A DNA stretch of 64,000 nucleotides from Gnetum montanum (lineage: Eukaryota > Streptophyta > Gnetopsida > Gnetales > Gnetaceae). Position numbers and translations under genes: made by a program. Within the stretch, counting starts at the first letter, position 1; the number at the start of each line of letters is the position of its first letter. Positions 1-11,194 of this stretch are shown piece after piece. Below the pieces are notes generated by a model that saw only the letters and a list, made by a program, of their open reading frames with translations, was not told where the DNA came from and did not search any database. The stretch covers positions 101,625 to 165,624 of the forward strand of contig MNCI01038211.1 in the NCBI GenBank assembly GCA_015680685.1, read 5' to 3'.

Positions 1-519
1 NNNNNNNNNNNNNNNNNNNNNNNNNNNNNNNNNNNNNNNNNNNNNNNNNNNNNNNNNNNNNNNNNNNNNNNNNNNNNNNNNNNNNNNNNNNNNNNNNNNN
101 NNNNNNNNNNNNNNNNNNNNNNNNNNNNNNNNNNNNNNNNNNNNNNNNNNNNNNNNNNNNNNNNNNNNNNNNNNNNNNNNNNNNNNNNNNNNNNNNNNNN
201 NNNNNNNNNNNNNNNNNNNNNNNNNNNNNNNNNNNNNNNNNNNNNNNNNNNNNNNNNNNNNNNNNNNNNNNNNNNNNNNNNNNNNNNNNNNNNNNNNNNN
301 NNNNNNNNNNNNNNNNNNNNNNNNNNNNNNNNNNNNNNNNNNNNNNNNNNNNNNNNNNNNNNNNNNNNNNNNNNNNNNNNNNNNNNNNNNNNNNNNNNNN
401 NNNNNNNNNNNNNNNNNNNNNNNNNNNNNNNNNNNNNNNNNNNNNNNNNNNNNNNNNNNNNNNNNNNNNNNNNNNNNNNNNNNNNNNNNNNNNNNNNNNN
501 NNNNNNNNNNNNNNNNNNN
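1..519. other. Assembly gap (N run)
   Basis: Unbroken run of N. Nothing can be read. It probably hides part of the internal region of element Z, which is already in progress at 520. Confidence 0.99.
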
Positions 520-1832
520 ACAAAAAAAAAAACCAAGTGAGAATTCAAAGCACACCCCTTAGACGAATAAACTTGGGCTACAAGCACTGGTTATGGAACC
601 AAAAGTGTTCCCTCTAACTAAGGCCTTTCTCGCTTCCCATTCTCTCCTTTGTTTCGTCGGAATGGTGGTGGCTCTTGGAGTGTGCATTCTTGTTGCCTAA
701 GTGGATAGTTTAACCAAATGCGGTGATGCAAAGTCATTGGATGTGGTTGGTTTGAGGCTGGAGTTGGAATGAGATTTACCAAGTCACATTAATCATCAAA
801 CACACAAGGGGTTGTACACCACCTTGTTCTTGGGATTCCATTCCATTTTTCTTCTATCCATCCTTCTCTCCATCCTTCTCTCCATTGTTCACCTCGTTGC
901 CGGTTGTATTATTAGTGTATATATTTTGGTTGATGCATTGTTTTCTTTTTGGTAAATTCTTGTGGTTAAGACTTTAACTCTTGTTCCAAATGACATTCCT
1001 AGGGCCTACGGACTCTTTGAATGTGGGTTTGTCAGGGCATTAAGGGCATGAGCCTGCTTTGGGGAGGATCCACTGACATTCCTATTTGGAGCATTAGTTA
1101 ACTTCTTTCAATTAACATTTTGCAATTAATTTTATTTTGTTCATTTCCATCTTGACATCCATTTCATCGATGCCATAGTTGTCCCTTTTTATCTATCTTT
1201 CTTCCTCCTTTTCCTTCTCCATTCTAACGCTACCGGAGGTTCGCGATTAGTTGTGGGGGTACGGGGCCTAATTTTTTCAATTTTCTTCTAGCCCCGAAAT
1301 TTTTGATTTTCTTCCTAACCCCTACACCTTCGATAGTCATCCTTAATATATTCCCAGATCCATATCAGCCATACCACAACCTAGCCAATGAGTTTACATC
1401 GAAGCAAGGTATCAAGTACATGATGATTCAATTACCCTTGCTAATATATGATTGTGTTGTGTGTGCAGATGGTAGACATACAAACAACGGATTGGATCTG
1501 GAGCAAACACTTGGAGTGGAGCCGTGCTAGATGCAGCGATGCAAGGAGCAAGATTGGTGGCGCGCTTACGGATGGACAATGAAGGTGCAATCTAGGCGTT
1601 GGCAGCAGCAACATTTCTTTCTTTCTCTCTCTTTCTCATCTGCCAAAAAAGGCCTGATGTCATTATAATAAGGTGTTCACCCTTGTTGTCATGAACACTA
1701 GTTTTGTCAAGTCTTGTAATAATGATCTGTTCACATGTCGTCCCATTAGTTCCATTCCCCTCAATAATTCCATACCTACCTGATATTATTGTAAGGAACT
1801 CGAGGATGAGTTTTCATTCAGTCATGGGGGTA
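520..1832 (+). other. 3' internal region of element Z, no intact ORF
   Basis: Lies between the coding part of Z (off window) and its 3' LTR. In element B the matching place holds the end of a decayed extra ORF and a 3' untranslated stretch. I could not recognise a protein here. The longest open stretch (1303-1530) has no known motif. A C/T-rich tract at 1616-1640 and two related phrases built on TGACATTCCTA (about 988 and 1075) are visible. I see no host gene. Confidence 0.5.
1821..1832 (+). promoter_or_regulatory. Polypurine tract of element Z
   Basis: GTCATGGGGGTA directly precedes the LTR start TGATAAG. Element B has TCATGGGGATA at the same place on its strand (45123 rightward). In LTR retrotransposons this tract primes plus-strand DNA synthesis, so its position shows that the adjacent LTR is a 3' LTR on the + strand. 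Confidence 0.75.
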
Positions 1833-1840
1833 TGATAAGA

Positions 1841-1935
1841 TGCAATATCGCATGCACTGCGATATCACGTACGCGATATCGCGGCCGTTGTGATATCGCG
1901 TCATCCCCTACAATATTGCTTACGTGATATCGTGG
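1841..1935. repeat. Array of GATATC-centred palindromes in the U3 of Z
   Basis: Six cores (AATATC 1844, GATATC 1861, 1875 and 1892, AATATT 1912, GATATC 1926) lie 14 to 20 bases apart, each inside a CG-containing palindromic frame such as GCGATATCGCG. They lie about 20 to 105 bases upstream of the TATA box, where enhancer repeats of LTRs usually lie. The LTR of D keeps one copy (60130-60140). Elements A, B and C lack them. CpG density is high against a CpG-poor window. Confidence 0.75.
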
Positions 1936-1948
1936 TCCGCTGCCAAAT

Positions 1949-1959
1949 CTATAAATAAG
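1949..1959 (+). promoter_or_regulatory. TATA box of the Z LTR
   Basis: CTATAAATAAG, about 115 bases into the LTR; D has the identical string at 60155-60165. It should direct transcription start of the element at the U3/R border. Confidence 0.75.
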
Positions 1960-2123
1960 AGGTGGCACTCCCCTCATTTTTCATCTTAGGCTAGAAGTAG
2001 CAAAGCTTTGGTAGTTTAATCACTCTAGAGATAGAATATTTTCCATGTGCCCGCAGTAGGAGTCCCCAAGTGAATGGATCTTTATTCGAGCATCTTTGTA
2101 CCTGAACGCAAGTTGTGTACGGT

Positions 2124-2129
2124 AATAAA
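2124..2129 (+). terminator. Poly(A) signal in the Z LTR
   Basis: AATAAA in GGTAATAAAGACGAGC; D has CAATAAAGACAAAC at the matching place (60332). It lies 165 to 175 bases after the TATA box, a usual R-region length. Confidence 0.6.
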
Positions 2130-2815
2130 GACGAGCTTTGTGGATAAACCTTGCAGTACATGGAATAGGTTTATTATTTGTTATTTCTTACATGTCATTT
2201 ATTACATGCATTAGCGCGGCATGGGTATGACTTGGTTACAAGCATTGACGAATGTGTATGGATAACCAAGGAATCGGCTACTCATCGCGATTAGATTCTC
2301 TCACTCTTGTCTCCTAGAACGCGGGATGAGTACGACTTGATTATGAGCATCTACGGATGTGTACGACTAGTCAAGTAATCGGCTTCTCATCACGCTTAGG
2401 CTAGTTAGGTGCCTCAGTACGACCACTTCGAGCACATGCGTTACGTGTGGTGATCCCAGTAACGATTAGCGTTTGGTAGCCACAGTTGCATAGTTCAGGG
2501 TGTGTACGGTAAGTGGGAATCGATGCTGACACTAGTTAATTTAGACTTAGGTCCTTAGTTAGAGTTAGTTAGTTTCTCAACCCTTCACCATTTAGCATAG
2601 AAGACATAAAACCATAAAAGACCAAAAAAATCATATACCTCAGACTTACTTAACCATACATCGTGACAACAACAAGTAAGTCTGGGAAGACAACGAATGA
2701 TTAACCCCAAGTGTTCCATGGGGTGTTTAGGCATTTAGTCTGTGGATTTCGACCAGATCACGCATGCTACGCTCGTTTCGTATGGTTGAGTGTAGGGGTA
2801 CCTTGCCACTCATCA

Positions 2816-3870
2816 ATAGTGGAGCTAGTATGGTCGTTTCTTGTCATCCATCTGCATAAGCATAGCTCCCAAGGCATCATTTGATGCATTTATCATGACA
2901 TGAAATGGTTTGGACTAGTTGGATGCTTGTAGGATTAGATTTTCTAAAAGTTTCTCTTTTAGCTGTTGGAATGCTTTTTCACATTTTGTGATCTAGATAA
3001 ATGGAGCATATTTCTTTGTTAGCTCTACCAACAACTTTGTGATCTTAGAGAAACTCTCTATGAATTACTGCTAGTAGCTAGTATGTCCAAGGAATGATCA
3101 AACATGTTTGACAATTTTTGGTTGATGGGTTATTCCTTGGATGACCCTTATTTTCTCAAGGTCTACCTCAATTATTTCTTGTGATATTCTATGCCCCAAC
3201 ACAATGCCTTCCTGAAGCATTAGATAACTCTTTTGCCAATTCAGCTTGAGGTTTATCTTAACACATCATTTCAGTACTTATTCAAGGTAGTATAAGGCTT
3301 GCTCAAATGTAGATCCATAAGTGAAGTAGTCATCCATGAAGACTCCCACACCACTACCGATTTGTTGATGAAAATTGCTTAAAACTAGGTGTTGAAATGT
3401 AGCAAGGGCATTGCACAGACCAAATGACATCTTGCAATTTACAAGTCCCCCAAGGACTCATGAATGTTGTCTTGGTTTGGTCCTCTAGTGCAATTTGAAT
3501 TTGGTTATAGCCACTATAACCATCTAGAAAACTATAGTAGTAATGCCCAAATATTGTGGCTAACCCCTAATCAACAAATGACAATGAAAAATGGTCCTTG
3601 AATGTTGCCATATTTAGCAGCCAAAAATTGATGCAAACCTACCACTTTCCTGCTTTCTTTGGCACAATCACGAGTGGACTAACCTATTCACTATCCACAA
3701 TGGGATAAATGAACCCCACCTTAAGGAGTTGTTCAATTTTCTCTTTGATGATCTACTTTAGTTTGGGGTTCAATCACCTTTGTGGCTGCCTCTTTGGCTT
3801 TTTGGCTAGATTAGTATAGATGTGATGTTGGCATATCCTAAGATCAATCCTTGTGAGTTTTGGATATAAC
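2816..3870 (-). pseudogene. pol: Reverse transcriptase of element A, truncated and broken
   Basis: Reads on the - strand from about 3870 leftward. Visible in order: the N-terminal phrase about binding template (IEQLLKVGFIYPIVDSE, near 3720), then SPLVIVPKKAGKW, then the palm phrase SFLDGYSGYNQIQIA (near 3530), then FMDD (near 3335, the catalytic pair of the YXDD box), then the phrase LNWQKSYLMLQEGIVLGH (near 3230). This wording is typical of the Athila lineage. Several frameshifts and stops separate the pieces, so no enzyme is made. The gene is cut at 2816 by Z before RNase H begins. Confidence 0.85.
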
Positions 3871-4284
3871 TAGGTAAAATTTGTTGCCATTTTTCAACTA
3901 TATTCAACAACATATTTTTTTGCTATGGAACAAGATTTGCATTGATTATGACTAGCTTTCCATTTTTTAAGAATACATATTCCATTCTAGCTAGTAGCTT
4001 TTTTAGTTCAAGGGGCTCTTACTTGAAATTTTTAGGAATTTCTAACGCTTTCAAATAAGTATCATTATTTGCATCATTAGAGAGTTGGTGATGAACTTGC
4101 TCTAGTTCATCCATGCTTATGACATATGTGCATGTTAGGCTCTTAGTTGGTTCCATGCAAAGTGTGCTATTCTTAGAATTAGTGGGTCACCCATTAGGTA
4201 CCCTCCTATTTTTTGGCTACTGTATATAGACATCTTTTAATTTCTCCTTCTAGTGCACACTGCTTGCATATAGATATTGATGCT

Positions 4285-4700
4285 TATTTCACTACCTAGA
4301 GTTTCTACACACAATTTCACCATGTATTGCTTTATGCGATGCATGGAACTCCTTCTTAATCTTTCTGAATGAATTTTCTTTGGATATTTCTAAGAAAAGA
4401 TTTCTAATGCCCATTCTTGCATCAATGGTTCTTAGCCATGCCCTTACCAGGATGATTAGGAAGTTTCTTTTGTAGTTCTCCACCTTGATGACTAGGAAAT
4501 CAATAGGATAAGACCACTCATAGACAGTAGTCATAATGTATTCTAGCAATTCCAATTGAACAGTGATGGATTGATCTACCAATTCTAATATGATATTTCT
4601 CTTCTTGAGAGGAGGTAGGTTCCATACAGTATACATATCATGAGAAATTATATTAACACTAGAACTTGAATCGAGAAGAGCCTTGCATGGTTTTTTCCTA
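4285..4700 (-). pseudogene. pol: Aspartic protease (retropepsin) of element A
   Basis: The open stretch 4292-4636 (114 codons) is the C-terminal half of the plant retropepsin domain. It aligns residue by residue with the protease of D (63775 on): NLPPLKK, then LVDQSITVQLELLEYI, then SYPIDFLVIKV, then GRAWLRTIDA. Just upstream (near 4670) is the active-site segment CKALLDSSSSVNIIS. The usual DSG or DTG reads DSS here, as in B but not in D. Retropepsins cut the Gag-Pol polyprotein; this copy probably could not. The segment lies between gag and RT, the expected order. Confidence 0.8.
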
Positions 4701-5439
4701 GCAATCTACAAATAAATAAGAAGACTTCCAGGATCGGCTAATTTCTTAGGAAGGTTTCAAGCATGGATCCAATCAGATTTAGCATGAGTAAGCATCATAG
4801 TATGGATCCTGGGTATTATTTGGTTTGAAGGGGACTCAAAGGAATTTGATATAGAGGAAGACAGAGGAATAGGTTTATCAAACGTAGATGTATTTGAGGG
4901 CTTAGGCAGATTGCAAGATCAAAAGAAAGGTTTTTTCCTTGATTGAGTATTTAACCCACTCAGTTGATAAAATGATTGTAAATTAATGACCTTAGTAGCA
5001 TTGCGTTATTGTGGTTGAGCTGGTAGTTCACCTTGCATAAGTGGAGTAGGTGGTAGTTGTGCAAAGGAAGGAGGAAGATGTGCATGAACAGGAGGAGGAT
5101 AAGGGTAAGAGATGGTATCCCTTCTTTTATGTAAAGAATGAGTTCGATAATAATCAGAAGGATGGTAGTGAGATTAGAAAGTAGAAACGTGACTGGAAGA
5201 GTTATGTGGAGACAAAGGTTGCTAAACGTAATACCCATATGGATCAAGTTATCTGTAAAAATATTGCCATCTTGGTGGTGCCAGTGCCCATGATTGTGGT
5301 TGCTACCATTGTTGAGACTACTCATATGGTTGTGATAGAGTTCCACTTAGATAATACTATTGTTGCTAGTAAAACTACCTAGAATTGCCTTGAGGATAAG
5401 GTAATCTTCTAGGTGTTTGCCTTTGTATGAGTCATGGAC

Positions 5440-7327
5440 TCAAAGTGTACACCCCAGACTCTTTTAAGTGTGACACTATGGGGCAACATTCCTTAGGTTT
5501 TTCATACTGTTAGATGTCACATCCACCATCATCATCTAATTCACTTCCCGCAACTTCCTCTATTGTAGCAATCTTGCCCTTATCTCTTTGATAGGCACGT
5601 TCAGCTTTCTTGTGCCTTTTGCACTTACAATTACTACTGTGTTCTTTGGACTCTTCAGTAATTTTTAGTACAACTTAAAATCTACTATTCATGGAGTCCC
5701 ATAACTAATCAACCTTGGCTATAATTTTGGATTAAAATTTTTAGAGTGGCAAGGTTTTCCTATTCATCACCTCATCAAGTGTTGATTCTTCCTCTTTGTT
5801 ACAGAATCGAACCTCCCTCTTACAAATGGAAGGATCACAGTTGTACTCTTCTACACTTGCTCTTTTTCTTAATTTACCTTCCTCTTTAGCTACTTGCTTA
5901 ATTAATATTTGGATTTGATAGATACTTAATTCTACTACCCATCCTTGGGCATAAACATCAAGGGTTTTTCTTTTTTTAGATAGAAGCTCATCTACAATGT
6001 GGAAAAGTTGGTCTAGTTGAGAATAACCATGGACATGAGATCTATGCATTAAGGAATAGTATCAGGCTATGGTGGCATTCAATGATTCATGTGTTCCTTG
6101 TTTTCATCCTTAGATCTACCTTCTCAAGTTGGACACTTTGGAGTACGTCTGATATTTGTCCTTAAAAAATTCAAGCATTGTACTGTATCATCTAATAGAT
6201 TCCGATTCTAAGGACCAGTACTAGTTCTTTGCTTCTTTAATGAATATCCTCGAGAATAACTTAAGCTTTTGCCACTCATATTCTATATTTTTCAAGGCAC
6301 ATGCATCTTGAAAATTTTGGAGATGATTTTGTAGATCCAAGTTATATCCTGCTTTGAATCGAGGAACATTGTTCATGTCTAGCCTTTTGATTTGAATATC
6401 CTTTAGATGTCTTGTAGGAATTCGTATTGCCTTTGCAATATTGAGCATACTTTAGGTAGCAAGTAAAGGCTCATCAAGGCCATGATTATAGTTCCTACGA
6501 TGCCCTCTAATACCCCTTTGTTCATGGTGATATTCCTCTTTTGAATGTTTATGCCCTTGATCTTACCTTGCCCGATGGTCCCTTCGATCATTAAGTTCCT
6601 ATCAGTCACCTTCATCATGGTCATGCCCCCTGTAGTTGTGATTAGAGCCATAAGAAGAAGAAGATGATGATGAAGTTGTAGAGGAAGGAGGACTAACACC
6701 ATCATGATACCTACTACTACCTCTTTGGTGATCGTGACCATGATCATGATCTTGTTTCTTGTCTGCATCCCTTTCATGACTTCCCTCTTTGGATATGCTT
6801 TTGTCATTGGATCCATTCTTGTAAGAACCAAGATTGTGGATTGTGGACTACAAGTTCTATTTTTGACCTCCTTCATCAAAGTCAAAGAGAGGAATTTCAC
6901 TAAATGGAAAATCCCTAGAGAAGGGTTTTCTATCATCTTTTTGGTACAACAAGAATGGGGAATCATTAAATCCTTTTTCCTTCACAAATTCATAACACTG
7001 TTCTAGTTGTTGATCTCGTAGACATTGTGCCTTAGTGGGACGATAATCCCTAGCATCAGTATCTTGCACAACATACTTAGCATGAAGTTCCTAGAGACCC
7101 TGATGAAGAAGCATTTGTTGAAGCATTGCAAGAATAGATCGATGAAGTGATAACATGATGTTGCCCTCTAGGTCAAGCCACTGCAACTATTTATCTTAAT
7201 GTAAGATGAAGGTGAAATTAGCTACATACTCATTAGGACGAGCATATACCACTTAGTATTGCTAAGGCACCAATTAATGTACTCCATTAGACTTAGGTGG
7301 AGAAGCACTCCTGTGAGAAGAAGACAT
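5440..7327 (-). pseudogene. gag: Gag of element A, broken
   Basis: Start chosen at 7327 because the - strand reads ATG then Ser codons (MSSSH), as in D at 61030. It runs through an N-terminal segment with the family phrase FTFILHQDEQL, a charged and Ser/Asp/His-rich stretch (about 6480-6800), then the capsid-like part: PTRHLKDIQIKRLDMNN, PRFKAGYNLDLQNHLQ (near 6340) and HVHGYSQLDQLFHIVDELL (near 6020). It ends in a knuckle remnant (near 5490) where the second Cys codon is a stop. Gag would form the virus-like particle. Several stops and frameshifts break it. Confidence 0.8.
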
Positions 7328-7470
7328 TTTCAATTAGAGGATAATAATGCAGTGTGCTTTTAAATTTTGTTGTAGTAATTATAAAGTATGATACGACTCT
7401 AATGTTAGTTCCAATGATTTTGAATGATTTCCACTAAGTCCTAGATAGTGCACAAAACAACTAAAAAGTC

Positions 7471-7487
7471 CCTAACAATAGTGCTAA
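7471..7487 (-). promoter_or_regulatory. Decayed primer-binding site of element A
   Basis: On the - strand TTAGCACTATTGTTAGG follows the LTR end directly. Compared with D (TTGGCACCGTTGCTAAGG) the changes are transitions. The family site resembles the complement of the tRNA-Asp 3' end. Confidence 0.65.
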
Positions 7488-8340
7488 TGATGAGCAGTGA
7501 GGTACCTCTGCACCCAACCATACAAAGCACTAAGGTGTCCACATATGATCTAGTTGAATTCCATGGACCTATAGTTCTTCAGTGTTATAATTCCTCTAGG
7601 AAGTGAAATGGATGTTGAGAATGTTTGTTGTCTTTCCAACTACACTTGTGAAGCTCAAGGATATGGTTTAAGTGTAATTGAGGTACATGATTTTTATCAT
7701 TTTATGTTTTATGAGTTTAATTACCTACAACAAGAATGGAAAGTAGAGGAATTTAATATCTAATTAGCCTACTACCTAGCTAGCCTAACACAAGTACCTA
7801 TTTCCACTTTTTAGACACATCCTAAATGCATGTAGCACTTTTGGATTACCAAATGTTAAGCATTTTTGGGTTACCAAGTGCTACACATATGCTTGAAGTG
7901 ATCGTGCTTATCTTTGTGAATAACTGAAAATTAATTGGTTAATGAAAATGCATTAAAGTGAAGTGCTTGAGTAATGAATGCATTAAAGAAATATGAATCT
8001 ATTCTTAGTGCTGTAAGGATGATCAAAAGAGCTTGTCTTTATTTCGATCACACTACTATGCTCAGGTACATCAGTGTTCAAATAAAGTTTCGTACACACT
8101 TAGACTTCTACTGTGGGCACTTAGAAAATATTCTAACTCTATAGAAAATGAATTGCAAGAGCGTCAGTACACTATGTAAAAATATGAAAAAATTCACGAA
8201 AACTATGAGCCCAAGCACTATATTTATAGGCTGGCATATACCCTAAAATATTGGATATTCGGCATTGCATCTTGGGCTTCAAAATTAGGTATTCGATGTT
8301 GAGGCTCTGATATTAGAGTTAGTCAAATCATGACTCATCT
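7488..8340 (-). repeat. LTR of element A (5' LTR)
   Basis: 853 bp; in + orientation it starts TGATGAGCAGTGAGGTACC and ends CATGACTCATCT, the inverted family ends. On the - strand the TATA box CCTATAAATA lies at about 8220-8229 and AATAAAG near 8036-8042. Shared phrases with the B, C and D LTRs (ACCCAACCATAC, CCACTACACTTGTGAAG-like) identify it. The perfect 10-bp inverted repeat TGTAGCACTT (7831-7840) and AAGTGCTACA (7876-7885) frames a pair of GGTAAYC motifs. Confidence 0.88.
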
Positions 8341-8559
8341 CCAAGTTACTAGAAAACACACCCCAAACTCAAAATTTCTTTCCCTTTTTGAATAGTAGCA
8401 AAAATGACTAGTCGAAAACTCTTTCTAAACATGTGTAAGAGAGAAGAACGATACTAATTTTTTTTTTTTTGTGTTTATGTATAAGAGAGAAAAGAAAAGA
8501 AAAAGAAAATATACAAAAACAAGAGAACTTATTAGATAGGGTAGGGTCCTATTCCCATA

Positions 8560-9060
8560 TCTTTAAATATAGAAGTTAATCATTTCTCATTAAGGGGTTT
8601 CATGAAGGCATCAACTTGTTGATTTGTGATTCCAATAAATGCTAGATTTATGTGGTCCCATTGAGTATGTTAACATATAAAGTGATGATGAATTTCAATG
8701 TGTTTGGTGTAGGAATGTTGAATTAGATTTTTGGTCATATTTATGGCATTGTTGTTGTCATAAAAGATAGGAGTAGATTGTGATTGGAAGCCTAGGTCTT
8801 TAAGCATTTCTCTTATCTATAGAAGTTGAGCTCAAACACTTCCAACTAAGATATTTTCAGCTTCTACTATAGAAAGTGTTGTAGAGGTTTTCTTTTTGGT
8901 TGTCTAGAAGACAAGGCTTCGTCCTAGAAAAAAGTAATTTCCACTTGTGCTATGACGATCATCTGTACAACTTGCCTAATTTGCATCACAATATCTAGTA
9001 AGATTAAGAGGAGAGTCCTTTGGATACTAAAGGTCCTAGTTAGTAGTACCTTTTAAATAA
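8560..9060 (-). pseudogene. pol: RNase H of the copia element
   Basis: On the - strand from 9060: SPLNLTRYCDAN (first Asp of the RNase H triad), then TSGNYFFLG, then ALSF-type Ser-rich phrase LSIVEAENILV (Glu; the family has EAEY), then TPIFYDNNNAINM (second Asp), then HIEIHHHFI and QQVDAFMKPLNEK, the usual C-terminus. The acidic residues survive but stops break the frame at least five times. It degrades the RNA strand after minus-strand synthesis in active copies. Confidence 0.82.
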
Positions 9061-9990
9061 TAAAATATTCATTTAACCACCTCTAAATGAGATTCTTTTG
9101 GGATGGCTTGATATCTAGCACACATTCCAAAACTTAATGCAACGTATGATTTACTAGCAATTAAATAAAGCAAACTACCTATCATTCCTCTATAAAGCTT
9201 GTGATCAATAGGGTTACCTTGATCATCCTTGGTAAGTTTAAAATTTGCAGCCATAGAAGTATTTTTTACCTTAACATCAGCTAGATTGTATTTGAGAAGG
9301 AGATCTTTGACATATTTGGTTTGACAAATGAAGGTTCCTTCTTTAGATTGATTGATTCAAAATCTGAGAAAGTTTTTGAGTTCTCCCATCCTTCTCATTT
9401 TAAACTTAGCCTACATAAGATCTAAAAATTTCTTGTAGAGAGTTTCATTAGTAGCACCAACAATAATATCAACAACATAAATTTGAACAATAAGAAGATC
9501 AGTACCTTCTCTTCTGAGAAACAAAGTGACATTAGCCTTCCCTCTTTCAAAACTATTTGATATGAGATGTTGAGAGAGTCTTTCATACTAGGCTCTAGGG
9601 CCTTTTCTAAGGCCATTGAGAGCCTTCTTAAGCTTGTAAACATGATCAGGTTTGATGGGATTTATAAAACCTTTAGGTTAATCAATGTAAAGTTCTTCTT
9701 GTATGGTTCCATTTAGAAATGCACTTTTCACATCCATTTGCTATAGCTTGATATTTCTACTACTAGTGTAAGCCAAAAGGAGTCTAACAGATTCTAGTAT
9801 AGATACAGGATCAAAAGTTTTATGAAAATCAATCTGTTCCTATTGATTGTATCCTTTGGCAACTAATCTAGCTTTATTTTTTATTATAGTTTCATCTTCA
9901 TTAGTTTTGTTTCTAAAGATCCATTTTGTGCCAATAATGTATTTATGATCTGGTCTAGGTGTCAATTCTCATATGCCATTCCTAGCAAAC
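9060..9990 (-). pseudogene. pol: Reverse transcriptase of the copia element
   Basis: Near-complete copia RT on the - strand: GTKWIFRNKTNEDETIIKNKARLVAKGY (split over 9940-9850), KTFDPVSILESVRLLLAYTS, QMDVKSAFLNG (near 9740), KPDHVYKLKKALNGLRKGPRA (near 9620), and the catalytic box, which reads YVVDIIVGAT where the family has YVDDII. The first catalytic Asp of the pair is lost. The stretch 9069-9254 (61 codons) is the well-kept C-terminal part with LYRGMIGSLLYLIASK. Stops are mostly TAG. Confidence 0.88.
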
Positions 9991-9994
9991 TGAT

Positions 9995-11190
9995 TTAACT
10001 CATCTTGCATAGCAGAGATCCAACCTTCTTCACCTTTAGCTTCTTTAAATTTTTTGGATTCAGGTTGTGAGAAATAAGCTGAATAAGCACAAAATTCTTT
10101 AGTTTGACTCTAGTGCGAATATCATCTTGAACTTTCGAAATAACATCATTGAGAGAGTGAATTTTACTAAGTCTAGGCACCATCGATTGAATAGGGGAAT
10201 TTTCATTAGATTTATCTTCTTTTTCTTCTTCATGCTCACTGTCTATTTTAGAGTTCTAACGAACTTGAACTTAAGTGACACTAGATAATTTTTGAACAAG
10301 AACAACTTCATCATTAGGTTGAGGAGATGTAATGTCATGATCATCAACTTTAACATTTATGATTTCCTCAATGATATTTGTTCTCTTATTAAAAACTCTA
10401 TAAGCCTTGCTAACTATTGAATATCCCAAGAAAATACCTCCATCAGTTTTTGAATAAAATTTCCTTAAATTATCTTTATCATTTAGAATATAGCATTTTG
10501 AACCAAAAACATGAAAATAACTTACTAAAGGTTTTTTTTACCAATCCATAATTCATGAGTGTTAGAAGTAAATCTTCTTACCATAATTCTGTTGGACACA
10601 TAACAAGCAGTGTTGATAGCTTTGGCCTAAAAATGATAGGAAATATTTTAGTCATTCAATATAGTCCTTCTCATTTTGTTCAAAATCCTATTCTTCCTTT
10701 TGGCTATGCCATTTTGTTGAGGAGTTCTTGCAGCAAAAAATTGATGAAGTATGCTATTCATATGACAAAATTTCTTAAGCTTGGCATTCTTGAATTCCCC
10801 TCCATTGTTAGTTTTGATAATTTTAATGCCATAGCCTTTCTCTTTCTATATCGGATTACAAACTCTTAAGAAGTGATCAAATACATCATCTTTATGGTAT
10901 AAGAAGGCAACCCAAGTAAAACGAGAGTAGTCATCAAAAATATTTTAAAAATTACCTTTTTTTTTCCAAATTGAGTGTTTTAGAAGGATCAACTACATCC
11001 ATATGGAGAAGATCTAAGGGTCTCGAGCTAGATATATAGTTTTTCTTACCAAATCTTACCCTTATTTTCTTGCCTTTCTAACATGCTTCACAAGTATTTA
11101 GATTGAAGTCTTTAAGTTTGGGAAGCCCACGAACCATTTCCTTTATCATAAGAGTCTAAAGAATTTCTTTGTTAATGTGACCTAGCTTCT
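9995..11190 (-). pseudogene. pol: Integrase of the copia element with C-terminal linker
   Basis: On the - strand: MVRGLPKLKDFNLNTCEAC (zinc-finger end, near 11110), then SSRPLDLLHMDVVDPS (first catalytic Asp kept), then IKIIKTNNGGEFK near 10830, where the family has SDNGGEF, so the second Asp is Asn, then RTPQQNGIAKRKNRIL near 10700, where the catalytic Glu of GVVERKN is Lys. The linker toward RT (about 10195-9995) keeps SLNDVISKVQDDIRTRVK and NLNPKNLKK, which match the phrase before RT in SIRE elements. The enzyme would be dead even without the stops. Confidence 0.82.
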
Positions 11191-11194
11191 TATG

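Larger units (their letters stand above)
520..2815 (+). mobile_element. Athila-like Ty3/gypsy element Z, 3' end only
   Basis: This is the 3' end of an LTR element on the + strand: about 1.3 kb of internal sequence, a polypurine tract and one LTR. The 40 bases before the LTR match the same place in element B (reverse strand, just right of 45122), and the LTR matches the one at 60121-60884, so Z belongs to the Athila-like family that also gives A, B, C and D. The 5' LTR and coding part lie left of the gap. The sequence to its right (2816 onward) is the RT of element A in the opposite orientation, so Z sits inside A. It keeps more CpG than its surroundings and looks young. Confidence 0.8.
1833..2815 (+). 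repeat. LTR of element Z (3' LTR)
   Basis: This 983-bp LTR starts TGATAAGATGC and ends CCACTCATCA; the family ends are TGATGAGT and ACTCATCA, an 8-bp inverted repeat. It carries a TATA box at 1949, a poly(A) signal at 2124 and the U5 phrase shared with the LTR at 60121, which has nearly the same last 25 bases. The sequence after it is the RT of element A, without a break in A's homology to B, so the right border is exact. Confidence 0.88.
2816..8340 (-). mobile_element. Athila-like Ty3/gypsy element A, 5' part
   Basis: Read on the - strand: 5' LTR (8340-7488), primer-binding site, gag, protease and the first part of reverse transcriptase. The RT stops at 2816, where the LTR of Z begins. Homology to element B (51668-57164) is collinear over the whole length. 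RNase H, integrase, the extra ORF and the 3' LTR should lie left of Z, outside the window. The right border (8340/8341) abuts a copia element cut just after its RNase H, so A appears to have inserted into that copia. All genes carry stops and frameshifts. Confidence 0.88.

Noticed and set aside
1616-1640. Polypyrimidine tract and branch-like sequence as an intron acceptor in Z
   Set aside because: No donor or conserved exon could be recognised around it.
6403-6966. 187-codon open frame on the - strand, Met/Thr/Ile-rich
   Set aside because: It is an alternative frame of the gag charged stretch of element A; the homologous frame with D and B is the neighbouring one.
6704-7006. 100-codon + strand frame with a hydrophobic start
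   Set aside because: Antisense to gag of element A.
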